From Microbotryum silenes-acaulis (Eukaryota > Basidiomycota > Microbotryomycetes > Microbotryales > Microbotryaceae), in contig QPFY01000003.1 of NCBI GenBank assembly GCA_003665825.1, positions 1,302,001 through 1,366,000 of the forward strand: DNA of 64,000 bases. The letters are read 5' to 3'. This document shows positions 12,701 through 24,853 of this stretch, one piece after another. Both the position numbers and the translations under genes were made by a program. Numbering within the stretch: the first letter of the stretch is position 1; the number at the start of each line of letters is the position of its first letter. The notes below the pieces were generated by a model, which was not told the DNA's origin, did not search any database, and saw only the letters and a list, made by a program, of their open reading frames with translations.

Positions 12701-13292
12701 GAGCGGTATGGCTCACGAAAGCTCTTCTTGCCGATGTTGGTTGGAACTGGGTACAGGCAAAGACATGGGTCTGCCCCTCCTCGCCGCCCTTGCGCGGGTA
12801 GGTCGAGGTGTAGTATCTGCTTTCCGGACCAGATTGCGACGGTTACACCGCATATCTCAGACCGTCAGCGTGGTGACGATCGGCCCCTGCTCCACTTGTC
12901 GCAGAAGAAACAGATACGGACCCTTTCATGGACCCATTGAGCTCGCCATGCCACCTCAACGCCATCTTGTACTCGGCTGGTTCAATCTTGCCACCATGGA
13001 AGAACAATTTGGCCTTTTCTCCGTCGTACTCGACGTGGTCTAACCACCGCTTGGGGGCGTGGCTTTCTTGGGCGAAAGCCGATTGGGTCGAAAAGAGGAA
13101 CGCGGTGGATTCGTGGAGGACCAAGGGTGATGCGGCGTGGAGGGTGATGCATTCGACTGCTTCATGTACGGTCAAGGTGGTGATGGAAGCCCCTTTGTAG
13201 AGCAGAGCCTCCAAGTCGGTGAGTAAGCGGATCGAGTAGTGCGATGGCCTGCACGTGGGGTCGCAGACGGCGGCAGACGGCGGCAGGATCAT
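9756..13292 (-). CDS. M1-family zinc aminopeptidase
   Basis: Removes N-terminal residues from peptides; the closest families are the puromycin-sensitive/Ape2-Aap1 type cytosolic enzymes. Exons 13292-12922, 12816-12717, 12649-12135, 12069-11840, 11770-11367, 11301-11215, 11153-10979, 10920-10512, 10430-9929 and 9851-9756 give 962 residues. The substrate-anchoring motif appears as DLGAMEN (about 353) and the zinc site as HEISH (about 390) followed after exactly 18 residues by the third ligand in NEAFA, so HExxH-x18-E is complete. The C-terminal ERAP1-like helical domain is intact. No signal peptide or membrane anchor is seen, which favours the cytosol. One acidic insertion (DELLDDDFYSDAKATDQD) sits between the YTSTY and VSKAKDW blocks. 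The 3' end is 91 bp from the convergent PAN2 stop. Confidence 0.92.
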
Positions 13293-14512
13293 AGTGGGGC
13301 TTCAGTGTGGGCGTGGGTGGGGGACGGCATGCCGAAGCGAGTACCTGGCGATCACCGGAGCGATCTTGTGCACTTACGACACCGAACTGGGCAGGCGATT
13401 CGAGTCATCAGAGCGATTTCCCTCGACCATAATAGCACGTGTATCCAGGCAGGTGGTCCGAAGCTTGCACAGAGAGACGGACGGGGAGAGACACTGAGAC
13501 GGCCGAGTCGGGTCCACACCGCAGGGGCCGGTGCTCAGAGCTCTAATTCCCAGTTGGGCACCATTACCAGCCATTATTACTAGCCATTACTGAGATCGGC
13601 GCTTACCTCGCCGTGAGCTCGCTTGGCGCGATCGCCTCTTGGCTTCGCTCCGCACCGAGTCGCGACCCAACTGGTGAGTCCCCGCGCCGTTTCCTGCCTC
13701 CGGAGCTACAAATACGACACCCACCCACCCACTTCCTCGACCCAATCCGAACAACCAACGCACGATGATGATTGTAAAGCACTGGGTTCCGAATCGAGCT
13801 GCGGGCAATTCAAAAGGGAGCGAGTGTATTTTACCTCGTGTCCTGCCCGCAACTCTTCTTGAGCGACAAACTTTTAGCGGCCTAGAAAACCGTGTTAGCC
13901 GAGTGCACACCATACCCAATCTCTACAACAACGGACTCATGAAGTGGTACACGTGTGCTGACGCTTTTCGCTGCCCCCCTTTTTTCTTGGCTCCGCGTGC
14001 TGGCGACCGAATGTGATCAGTGCTGGACGGACCACCCCTTTCTAGTACTCTTTTACTCGTTCTCGTCGCAAACTTCTCCAGTGGTATTTACTTTAGTAGC
14101 GAGTTGTCTTGAGCGTCTGAGCGCTCGATTCCTTCTTTCGAGCTGAGCTTCACGGCGAAACTGGCCTGCGTGGAGAGTGTGAAATGGGGACGGGACATGC
14201 AATACATCCTTTACTGTGGCCACACTCTGGCATCGTCGTGTGCCCCCACGCTGGTACTCTACCGAGCGCTATATTTATATTTAGCCGGTTGGGCTTGGCA
14301 GACTGTGCTGTGATTTGTCTTGCATGCTGTGTACCACGGAAAGAATCTCAGAATTTGCCGATGTCCGTCTTGAACGATCGACGCGACGTGCGCGACTGAT
14401 GACGATATTGCGCTCGGATCCGCTCCACGACCTTCCTGCGTGCACAACGCTGGCCCCTCACTCGCATTGGCCAGTGCAGGACCTCGTGCCAAGCCAGCGC
14501 GTGCTGGGCAGC
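13293..14512. other. 1.2-kb divergent intergenic region
   Basis: Shared upstream region of the aminopeptidase (-) and the TBC1D5-like gene (+). Only short, mutually overlapping open frames are present. A TATA-like run (ctatatttatattta) lies near 14268-14282, about 230 bp before the chosen TBC start, and a CACCCACCCACCCAC run lies near 13720. Confidence 0.45.
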
Positions 14513-17393
14513 ATGGTATCGTCACCGGATATCTCCGCTAAGGAGCCAGCTTATCGGGGCGATGACAGCACGAACACGAACCACCACGAGCGCCCCTCGG
14601 CGACGACGCTCCTGTCGCAATGGCACAGCTTCTTCAGTGACCCCTTTCTGTCACCGCACACGCTCAAACAGTCCTCGCTCTCGGGTAAGATCACCACCCT
14701 GAGGTCGCTGCATTGGAGGGTCAGTTCGTCTTGGCTCGGCTGGTCTCTACCCTCTCCAGCCTCCCCCCACTTCGGAGGAGCCGTAGCTGACTCTGCTTTA
14801 TTCTCACCCCACACCGTACCACGCAATAGTACTTCTTCTCCCTCTTGCCAACACCGGCACCGTTGGGCCCTTCCTCGATCCCAAGCTCGACATGGACCTC
14901 GTACGAACGCATGCTGCAGCATGCTCGCTCAGAGTACATCTCCCTGCGCTCGACCTACCTCCGTTCGCCCGACGGCAAATGGTGCTCCGACTACCTCTCC
15001 CTTGCCTCGATCGAATCACATAAACCACCCGTACCACCCAAGTTCACCGCCAATGGTCATTCCTCCGTTGCTTCGGGTCGCATGACCAAGGTCCAGGTCG
15101 ACCAGAACAACCCGCTCGCGATCGACGAAGGGAACCCCTGGACGAGCTGGTTCGAGGACCTCGAGCTGAGGAGGGTCATCCGTCAAGACGTGTCTAGGAC
15201 GTGAGTCGTCCGGTCCAATGCTTCCGTCCTGATAGATCTTATGCTCCTGCTCCCCCGCGCTGACCCCGCCTCTGCATGATGTAGCTTTCCCGAGATTCCC
15301 TACTTTCATTCGTCTCAAGTTCAAGATCAGATGACCGATCTCTTGTTCATCTTTGTCAAGTCGTTCGCATCCGACACGGGCTACCGACAAGGCATGCACG
15401 AACTCGTCGCACTCGTACTGTGGGTCGTCGACTGTGATGCCCTGCCCCCACTTGCCTCGCGCGATGGGAAATCTGAACGCCCACATGATTCGGAAGGGCT
15501 GGCGCGTCTCGTGTTAAGTCGAGATCATATCGAACACGATGCGTGGTCCTTGTTCAAAACCTTGATGAAGTCTGCCAAGTCGTTCTATGACCCCACACCT
15601 TCGGTATCCCTACCTGCAGCGGCGAGCAAGACGCCGTCTTCGGCAACTGCAGCCGTATCGACCGTGATGGTCCAGCCTATCGTTGCGACGTCGATGAGGA
15701 TCCACGACTCTCTGCTCGCGACAATCGACCCGGAACTGCATGCCAAGTTGGATCGGCTCGGTATTGAGCCCCAATTGTACACGATCAGGTGGTTGAGGCT
15801 GTTGTTCACGAGGGAGTTCCCTGTCGAAGAAGCTTTGCTCGTGTGGGATGGCATATTCGCTGAAGATCCGAATGTGAGCCGTTCAGACTGACACTTGACC
15901 GCTGCACCCGAGCTTATCTCCTTTTCAATATTTTCTTCAAAAGCTCCGGGTGACCGAATTCATTTGCCTCGCGATGCTTATGCGCATCCGCTCCGCCCTC
16001 CTCTTGGCCGACTACTCAAGCTGTCTCTCCCTCCTCCTCCGCTATCCTTACCCAACCTCCTCACCCGATTCGCATCAAGTGACATATCTCATCTCTCAAG
16101 CTCTACTACTCCGCGATTCCCTCTCACCTTCGACGGCCCAGATGATCCTTCGCGTCAACGAGCAATACGGCTTACAAGCTGGTGATTCAGACCTGCTGAG
16201 ACTGGAACGGGGGGAAGATGATTTACCTAGAAACGGTGGCCCAGGAAGAGGTGTGAACAATGGTGCTTTGGCCGGGAAAGGGTTGGTCGGTGATCTGGCC
16301 AAGGGGGTATATGGACGCGCAGAAGCGCTGGGTTGGACAGGAGCTCTGCAGGGGGGGTTGGCCACGATCAATGATTTAGTCAACGTGGGTCTTTTGCTCG
16401 TGCTTTCAAGTTTGACCCCTCCTTTGGAACTGACACAAATACCCTTCATCACTTCAGCGTGGTATGGCGGCTCAGCTGGCGGCAAGGCCCCTTGCTCGGG
16501 ATCCATTATCCAGGATACCCGACCGCGCGCCTTGGGAGGTCGTGCAACAGCCGCATCATCAACCGCCAGAAACAACGCGGCCTTTGCCTCCCGCCCCTTC
16601 GTCCCCATCTCTGTCAATCTCGAACAGCCTTAGGCTGTCCAGGGCGATCGACGCGTGTGTCTCCGCACTCCAGGCTAGCGCTACCGATGGGTCGTCTCAT
16701 TCGACCACGGTTATTATGGACGTGTTGAAACACGTTCGAGATGTTTTGGGCTCCAATGGTTCCGTTCTCGTCGATGAGAGCATCTTGGGCCGAATCAGCG
16801 CGATCACCATGAAAGTGCCCAAGTCTCCACTCGTCGACAACTACCGGGTCCAGCGCCCATCGATCAGTTCGGCGTCGGCTACTTCGACAAGCATCACCGA
16901 AACATCGTCGTCGAGTGCACCGGTGACTCCACCAAATACGCATCCTTCTTCGCCTGGAGTAGGGCTAGCGAGTCGTGATACATCGTCAACCCCTTCACCC
17001 AAATTGGGGCCGGCGTTCGTCGAGACCAAGCCCGCCTCTTCGTGTCTGGCCCATTCCACCGTCCCCTCCCCACCACTATCCGCTACACCCTCGATACAAC
17101 GCAAGTCCTCACCCGTCCCACAACCGCACACTCAAAAATCGCTCGGCCTCGGAGCGAACGCCCGCGCCGCACCACTCCCTCTCGCCGGCTTCTCAACTCG
17201 AGCTTCGGGGATGACATTCGATCTTGCGGACAGAGGTTCAGGGACGGGGGATGGGATCGGACTGGGATTGATGGGCAGTACTTCGCCTTCGTCTCCTCCT
17301 TCGATGGGAGGTGGAAAGAGGTCTTCGATGTTGGGTACGGTGAGGGATCCGTTGGGGGCTGTGGATGCTGAAGGGGTTTGGAGGTTAGTGTGA
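14513..17393 (+). CDS. TBC-domain Rab GTPase-activating protein, TBC1D5-like
   Basis: Predicted GAP for an endosomal Rab (TBC1D5 acts on Rab7 with retromer; that role here is inference). Exons 14513-14719, 14830-15200, 15285-15873, 15944-16384 and 16458-17393 give 847 residues. The TBC domain starts with TTLRSLHWRYFFSLLP and has both catalytic fingers: RQDVSRTFP (arginine finger) and GYRQGMHEL (glutamine finger), so it should be active. An insertion rich in Ser/Ala (SVSLPAAASKTPSSATAAVS) interrupts the domain, as in TBC1D5 relatives. The last ~300 residues are Ser/Pro/Thr-rich and probably disordered. The start is a choice: in-frame ATGs also occur at 14315 and 14399, downstream of a TATA-like run. 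Confidence 0.85.
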
Positions 17394-18171
17394 GATGTGA
17401 TTGAATGTGTTTGTTGTAGCTTGGTATATGATGTGTGTGATAAGTATAAATTGATTCGATCTGTATTGTCCCACGTAAGACTCACGGCCATCAGACGACT
17501 TGAAGTGAGGAGGACCAGAACGCTTGGCAACTAAAGTCCCGAGGCAATCGTCGTCGCGTGGCGAACGTGGTAGGTGGCTCCTGAGTCGAACGACGGTCGC
17601 GCGTTTCCTCTCTCCGTTCTATGTCTGGCGCCACTCGAGAGGTCCCCCACAAGTTAATGGTCAAGAAGACCAGACAAAATATCTATAGCTCAAGCAGCAG
17701 TATCCACGACGATAGGAGCGACACGTCTGATGCGACGTCCGGGCTTCAAGCGATTCGGGGTCGGACAGACACCCCGCTCGACGTCGTGGCGCTTCGTCGA
17801 CCAAGAATCGCCGCGCTGCAGAGGACCCGGCCGTGCAGACCAAGAAGTTGGCTCATTGAGCGACTGCAACGGTCGCGCCCGCTACGGTTGGTGAGAACAC
17901 TTTGGGCTCGATTTAAGCCCGAAAAATTGATGAAGTTCGTATCGAGGAAGTCCAGCTAAGGGCGACAGGCGGGGGCTTGGTACGTAAGGCCATTACTAAT
18001 GATGACGCATCTCGTGCCCCACACTCGCCCCACCTCGCACTCGATCGGATCGACACGGAAGTGATCCGTCATTACCACTGATTGACCCCGAATTCGCGCA
18101 ATCCTTCTCTCTTGACTTCTTCCCATCCACTTGATCACCACTTTTCACAACCTACTTCCTACCTACACAAG
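17394..18171. other. intergenic region
   Basis: Nearly 780 bp without a supported gene. An open frame at 17621-17959 (+, 112 codons) is rich in Arg and Ser and resembles nothing I know. The sequence just before the next start is pyrimidine-rich, as expected for a fungal promoter. Confidence 0.4.
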
Positions 18172-18878
18172 ATGCCTCACACCGGTTCCTGCCTCTGCGG
18201 CTCCGTCCAAATCAAGATCGCGTAGGTCCTGCTGACTTCGGGCCCGCCTTAATTAAGTGCGAGCTCGCGGTCTCTGATCGACCCCACACCGTCCGATTTC
18301 GTGACCACTGCAGGTCGAGCCACGAATCTCAGATCGCTTGCCACTGCACCGACTGCCAAATCACCTCGGGCTCCGCTCACTCCACCAACATCCTGGCCAA
18401 GCAATCAGGTCAGTTCAGAGTTCGAGTATCACAATCGGGGATGTTGTCGAGTGCAGCGTATTTAAACCGCAACTGATCTCGTGAACTTCTCTTTCCTCTT
18501 TGACAAGATGTTGAGTTCAAGGGCGATTCGGTCAAGAACTACGACAGCAAGGCGGCTTCGGGCAACACCGTAACCCGGGTCTTCTGCGGAAATTGCGGAT
18601 CGGCTCTCGGTAAGTCCGATCGGCGCTTCACAGTTTCTCCCCGCCGTGGAGAATATGACCTTGGGACGCGGATTAGGGACGGGGATTAACATTCCGCTGA
18701 GCCTCATTCCACCGATATTGCAGCTCACAAGTCGAAGACTTTCGGTGACTCCATGGCCGTGCAGACCGGTACATTGCCCGACTTCCGCAAGATCCCGTTC
18801 GAAGCCGAGCTCTTCACCAAGGACCGCTGGACTGGCCTTCAGGCCATCAACGACGCAGCGCAGAAGGAAACTATGTAG
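18172..18878 (+). CDS. GFA/CENP-V domain zinc protein (Mss4-like fold)
   Basis: Belongs to the glutathione-dependent formaldehyde-activating enzyme (GFA) domain family; substrate unknown for most fungal members. Exons 18172-18221, 18314-18408, 18508-18609 and 18724-18878 make 133 residues, the normal size of a single-domain member. All zinc ligands of the family are present: C7 and C9 in GSCLCG, C26, C28 and C31 in ACHCTDC, and C75 and C78 in FCGNCG. The typical HSTN and FRKIPFEAELF segments follow. It is the intact member of a tandem pair; the next gene downstream shares the same four-exon layout, with the introns at equivalent positions, so the two arose by duplication including introns. 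Confidence 0.88.
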
Positions 18879-19836
18879 CAGTAGACCACGTTTTGGATGA
18901 ATTGAATGCATAGTCTCCTATGCGTTTGCTTGTCCTTCACAGCATCTTCTCGAGCCTCCTCTGTCACGGTCACGGTCACGATTTCTTCAAGGATGGAGCA
19001 CCTAAGTCACCCTCTGGTAAAGATGGCGCCGACTGCCACTGATATCCCACGACGAACACAAGAGACAGAAAATTTTCAGACATACACACTCGGCGACTAT
19101 CATCGATTGAGACGTGCAGGACGACCCCGCGATGCCGAATCTTCTGGTCTTTCGCCCGTGGTAGCCCGAGTGGCGAAGAAAACTCATCATGCTACCGGGA
19201 AACTCTGCCCTAGGCTTCTCAAAGCAAACTTACATGCCTTTAGACTCGAAACGACTCATCGAACCGATGTGATGTGATTACAGACGATGGGTGATCTGGG
19301 TGAGGAGCGATTGTGATGCCATCATTAGTCGATTCGCGGCGGCAAGCTCTCATAACGGGTGCTGTACCTACTCGGTTCCGTGCCAAGTCTCCTCCGATGC
19401 TGGACTTTCACACGCTGCTCTTCATACGTCCCTGTCTCGCTCGGCGCTGTCGACGTACACCGCAAGCCTCGACCTCGGGAAAGTTTGGCACTCCGTCCAA
19501 GGGCGCAAAGTCTGAACGAAGCGGGGCTGTCATGGTAGCCGGCGGCGGCACTTCTGGATTTCGGGCGAGGGTCCTGAGTCGATTATCGCAAAGATCCGTG
19601 GAGAAGGTTCACGTGATGTCGCCAGAGATGGGATGTGGGGCCCGGAGAGAAGCCGTCGATTGCTTGGGACCCATGTAGGCATTTACTAAAGGCGTAGCGC
19701 CAGCACAACGCCGTCGGAGTCCGGACCGTCACTCATGACCGCGCATTTCTGCGAGGCTTCTTCCCTTCCTTCGCAACTAAAAGTCCATCCTTTTGTATCC
19801 CTATTTTTCTTCCCACCTACCTGCTACCCGTCCAAG
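18879..19836. other. intergenic spacer between the duplicated GFA genes
   Basis: About 960 bp. Several short open frames (for example 19313-19678) have no recognisable features. The last ~50 bp before the second copy (TTCTTCCCACCTACCTGCTACC) resemble the leader of the first copy, so the duplication extends into the promoter. Confidence 0.45.
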
Positions 19837-20690
19837 ATGCTCACACCGGTATCTGCTTCTGCGACCAATCACGATTGCGTGAGCATTGTCAGCGGAATCT
19901 CGGGGACTTTTTGTGTTCTCCATTTCTGACCGTTCCCATGTCTTCCTTGATCCTCACTCTTGCAGCTCGACTGCGAATATCAGATTGCATGCCACTGCAT
20001 CTACTACCAAGCCACCTCCGGATCGGCTCACCCCACCAACTTCTCGGCTAAACAATCAGGTCAGTGAAAAGTACGAGCATCAGGTCCGATGTGCGAACTG
20101 GGCTGCAGTCATCTCCGACAAACTCGCCCCCCGAAATTTGCCCGCTGCACCAACTTGTGCAGCTTATTTGCGGCGCACTGCTTAGCAAGAAGAAATCAGA
20201 GTTGATTTCATTGTGAGTCGTCATCTGTAAGTGGCAGACGTCGAGCTTAAGGGAGATTCCGTCAAGATCTACGACGGCAAGGTCGCTTCGGGCAACTTTG
20301 TGACCCAAGTGTTCTGCAGACACTGTGGAACCTCTCTTGGTAGGTCCGAGCGGAGCTTCGTATTCATTGACTTTCGCCGACGCATCCGACCAGGGACGAA
20401 AATGACTTGTCTGTTCTACTCACAATGTAGCGCACAAGGGGGTAGGTTTCGGAGACCGTATGGCCCTGCCGACAGGTACTTCGCCCGACTTCCGCAAGAT
20501 CCCTTTCAAAGCCGAGATCTGGTGCCCGAACGGATGGAGCGTCCTTCCCGCCATCGCCTACACCAAACGATACGAGAAGAGAAGATTACAGTCTCATCTA
20601 TATATGCCTGTGCTCTATAGATTGACGAAATTTTGCCCGTGCTCGCTCGGTCACGGACATTCACATCGGCGTAAAGCCCCCCGAGCGTAG
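19837..20690 (+). CDS. second GFA-domain copy, N terminus rewritten, zinc site damaged
   Basis: Diverged duplicate of the gene at 18172. Exons 19837-19878, 19966-20059, 20238-20339 and 20431-20690 remain open and in phase (165 codons). One base is missing right after the start (ATGCTCAC against ATGCCTCAC in copy 1), so exon 1 is read in another frame; a one-base shift at the next acceptor brings exon 2 back into frame. The result loses the CxC pair of the first zinc site (out-of-frame bases still spell CFC), and the CHCxxC motif has become CHCIYY. The third knuckle, FCRHCG, is kept. The C terminus runs about 30 codons beyond the copy-1 end into Arg/His-rich sequence. It is probably a decaying paralogue, though it could still make a protein. 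Its last 30 bp overlap the end of the convergent regulator gene. Confidence 0.65.
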
Positions 20691-23600
20691 TAGCCAATCG
20701 TGGGGCATGGCAAGAGGATCAAAGTACTGATTGGTGAGAGTCGAGTCACCGACCAGTGTCGGATCGAAAGTTGGGAACGTGTTCCACGAGATCGCGTCGA
20801 ACGGGTTAAGCAAGTTGGCATCGGCTTGCGTGGGCGTCGCGCCAGGGATCAATGAAGTCGGCTGCGCTGCCGAGGGCGTCAGATCAGTGGCGCGCAGATT
20901 GTCGCTCATCAGCATCGGGTCGTACGGATTGGTGATCAAAGAAGAGGGCGCCCCGAAGCTCGACGAAGGGAGCCACAGAGTAGGCCGCGCAATCTGGAAT
21001 GTCGGCAAGGATGTTGAGGCGTCGGTGGCCTGGGGCTGCGGGTACAAGGGCGCGAAAGCGTCATTCGGCGCGGCCGAGGGCGCATCCGGATGCGTTGCAG
21101 CGACGGTGTCTTGGGCGTTCTTAAGCTGGCTATGGTCGAGCGTGGACGTGACCCCTCCGAGTGTAGGATGAACCGGCCCCCCAGATCGCTCTGCATCTGG
21201 TTCCGTCGGTTGAGCCGATGAGACAGCGGGCTGCGTCTCCCTCGTCGGCAGAGCCGTGCCGGATGTACTCGCCACTGTGGCTGGGGGCGTACTGCCCGGC
21301 GTACCCGTCTCGAGATAAGCGATGAGGTTCGGGTAGGTTGCGACAGCGGTTTCCATCAGACGCCGCATGTACGTCATGGCAATGTGAGCGAGAAGAGTGT
21401 GCTTAGACAGCTTTTGGAACATGTGCGTAAAGATGCGGGTGTCGCGCAAAGTGGATGGCACCGGCGATGCACCCGAGGCTCCTTGTCGGAACATGAAAGT
21501 GAGGACTGTGAGAAACGCCACACCCATCTACGAGCGGAAAAGGAACCACGGAGTCAGTTTGACAATCCAGCTACGCGCTGGCTCACATCTAATGAAGACA
21601 TACCTTTTGCACAACCGTCCAAAACAAGTCGTCTATCCGTCCTGCTTGCAGCATCCAATTATTGATGTAGGCAATCGACGAGGTTGCGTGCGCGCAAATG
21701 TCGAGTGCTCGAAGGGGGATGAGGGCTGAACGACTGGGGGCGACGAAGTCGCGGAAAATACGAATCTGCAGCTCGTAGTACGAGATGTAGAGGATCGCTG
21801 ATGCCGTCAAGAACTTGGGGTCCAGTTTTTCACCGTTCCTGCCAAACAATCAAGGTGCCAATCTCAGTTCACGTCTTGTTGGGCCTCGTTGGTAACCATG
21901 TCACTCCACTAACCATCTCAAATGGGTGGGGACCGCGCATGCCCAGTCATTCATCTGCTGATCCAGATCAGTCACGAGGGCCGTACAAGCCTCTGCCGTC
22001 GTCGGCCGGTGAAATCCGTAGAGCGTGTTGAACATTTGCCCAAAGATCCGTGAGAGACGAGACATGCACTCAATAAGTGCGACAACCGAGGGATCCCGAG
22101 TTGCTGGAGGTGTGCTCTTGGGTCCTCGCAGATTGTAGTCGTCCAGATCAACGTCCGAGATGTCGAGAGGATAGTCAAGATCGATATCGTCGTCGATGAT
22201 GGACGTTGGTCGACCCAAATTCGTAGAGATGGCCCGGTCCAGCGAGTAGAGCGTGTGAAAGGCCCTCTTGCGCAGCTGATCCTCGAGCGGTGAGCTCGTC
22301 CACCGCGTTCGAGTCTCTCGATGACATCCGACGTCCACTGCTTTTTGCAGCGCATTCCCTATGGAGCTCCACACGGGAACGAGAGTCATGGACCCCATTT
22401 GGTAAAAGATGCCAAGGACGGAGGCTTGAATATCGAACAATGTCGCGGGGATTACCGCAGCGACCGAACTGAAATCTTCGCCCACCGCAGCGCGATACCA
22501 ATTCAAGCCCTTGCAGATGCAGGGCTCAGCATTCTTCCCGGAAGAATCGGACGTGTTGGCGATGATCTTATCGATTCGCCGATCCTCGACCCATCGCGAT
22601 CCGAGCGCACAAATCATGAATACTGCGCGGGGGACGGGAAGATGCCATTAGGGTTAGAACAAACGTTGAAGTGTGGATTGAAAGTGGGATTGCATGCTCA
22701 CCGAGACCACGAAACGATTTATTCGACAAGTGCATGTTGGCGTTGAGAGCGCGTTCAAACGAAGGGCGGTGCAAGATAGGCAGTTGGCGATCATTGAACT
22801 CGGTAAAGTAGGCATCGATCAATTTGCGCAACAGATCCGGAGGCGGGAGCGTATTCGGCGGCTTCGACCCGTTCAGGTAGTCAAGTTCGAGCAATTCACC
22901 AACGAGCGAAGGCGGTTCGTCGGGATCGATGATAGGTGCAGGTGCCCGCATGTCGCGCACGAGCTTCTGTAGAAAGAAGGGACTCGATCCACGTCCAACG
23001 TAGTGAACCTGTGGTTCAAAAAGAGACGATCAGCGCTCGAGATCTACGCTCTCGACGGCTTCACGAAAACGGACTCGATTTAACGCAATATCATCTTCGA
23101 GTGAGTCCCAAGCCCCTCCTCGGTTCCGGATGGCGTGCGACGTTGTTGACGATGACGAAGGCGTGCCAGCCGGCGACAGCGACTTAATGCGCTCGGCGCG
23201 GATCTGCCGCGCGAGATGCTCGATCTCGATCCCTTGCTGGGTCCATAGCACGTCATGATCGTGGTTTTCGATGAGCTCGTCGAGCATCTTGATCAGATTG
23301 ACGCCGCTGTCGCTGGTGAGCTCCTGAATACGGCTGGTGACGGACTTGATGCGCGCCTCGAGCAACTCGGCCGGGTCTGCAAGAGGCACGCCGCGCTTGA
23401 TCGGCTCGTACGTGCACGGGACGTTGTTCGAGGAGCAGTACGAGCACGGCGCCGATCCTGGTGGAGGAGTCCCAAGTTGCAAGTGAGCTCGTCAGCTAGG
23501 CCTCGGATCACGTCATGACCGCGTCGAGAAAACTTAGGACTGACCATCATCTGTGTAAGGAGGTAGTCAGGGAAGGGGATCGGCCAGTCGTCAAGCGGGT

Positions 23601-24023
23601 CAGCTCGGGCTCATCGCCAGCGGATCAGCGAAGTATCAGCGATCGCCGGCTGGGGGCTTGGGCCGGAAGGGGGGGTGTTGGGGGGGGCTTCGGAGAGCGT
23701 GAGAAAGCAAGCTGTGCCTGGACGACGACGGACCTGTTTGGTTCGAACATCGCGTCTTGCGTCTTCTACACGCGTCACCTGTATCGTTCCAAGGCAGATC
23801 ACGGTCAGCCACGTTCACACGCCAGGCTCCAGGAAACTCGTGGTCGAGTCGACCTGATCGCAGCAGCGACGGGCGACTCACAAGCGCGAACGGCGATGGG
23901 TCGCTTGGGTTCTGCAGCAGCTTTCGCCGGTGCGGTCGAGCTGCCTGTCGAGGACGGCGACGAGTCCGTGGCCAATGTTGAGCTCGAGTTGGACGTCGAG
24001 GCCCACGGTGCTGTGGACGTCAT
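20661..24023 (-). CDS. Zn2Cys6 fungal transcription factor with fungal_trans middle domain
   Basis: Predicted nuclear DNA-binding regulator; target genes unknown. Exons 24023-23882, 23778-23734, 23457-23048, 23008-22702, 22622-21914, 21838-21604 and 21527-20661 give 904 residues. The zinc cluster is assembled from three exons: C48, C51 and C58 (RACDACRRRKTRC), then C67, C70 and C77 (PCSYCSSNNVPC), followed by EPIKRG. A linker helix precedes VHYVGRGSSPFFLQKL and the fungal_trans domain (about 240-560; RQLPILHRPSFERAL, KRAFHTLYSLDRAISTNLGRP). The last exon is Pro/Ser/Thr-rich, a likely activation region. Two joins are odd: intron 2 is 276 nt and intron 3 only 39 nt if the GTAGAT donor is right, so those boundaries are tentative. 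Confidence 0.88.
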
Positions 24024-24853
24024 TCGTCACGCAGGCGCGCGGTCCTTGTCTTGACTCAATGGCGACAAGCCGGCACAACACGTGAGCGCGTGAGAGATTG
24101 TGTGGGCGAGTGAAAGTGAGACGGAGGAGCGACGCTGCCTCGCCTCGGCTTCTCTCGGGTTCGCACCTCTTCACACCACCGCACCTAGCTTGCCGGGAAT
24201 TTGGGCAGAAACTTCCCACGTTCAGAAGAAAAGGTGGCCGAATCACCGGTAAACTGCCTTCTTAACTTGCGATGAGAACGCAGATTGTGAGATTTGCAAA
24301 AGCGGCTATAACTTCGGAAGCAAAAGATATATAGGAGAGCACGGCTCTATTCAAGATTCACAAAGAAACTTTCAAAGGACAATGGCAGAGGGGCAAACGA
24401 GAGGGTTCTACGAACGTGAATGGCACTTGATCGTAAGCTTAGTTGACGCCGAGACCGTCAATACCGTGACTTGAAGCTCTTACTGAAACACACATGTGAT
24501 CGAGACGTCGAGACGCGGGGAAGGGGGGGACGACGACGACGACGAGCTGGGTAGAAGCTGGACGACCGAATCCGTCTCCAAGGGGCGCTGTCAGCTAGGC
24601 CGAAGCAGAGCGACGGAAGACGACCTTTTTGAATGGAACAGAAACAACGTACAAAATGAATGCCGCCAGTAACAAACCCCCAGTGTGAAAAGGCGATAAC
24701 GACAAGGGGTGGAGCGACCATTCGAGGCATGGACTCCATCACTACCAATCCCACATCGACAATGGGACGTCAGCGAAGGAAGCGTGTGCGGGAGAAGGCC
24801 TAATTCGTTAATGAATCTGGAGGCTTGACCCCAAGCAAAGCACGAACACTCAC
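24024..24853. other. intergenic region with possible 3' exon of the secreted-protein gene
   Basis: No complete gene. On the minus strand near 24600-24700 one frame reads GGLLLAAFILYVVSVPFKK then VVFRR and a stop, which looks like a single membrane helix with a basic flank. It could be the last exon of the gene at 24854-25189, but I found no donor/acceptor pair with the right phase. Confidence 0.35.

Noticed and set aside
17621..17959. 112-codon Arg/Ser-rich open frame
   Set aside because: No family, no conserved pattern; length is within chance for this base composition.
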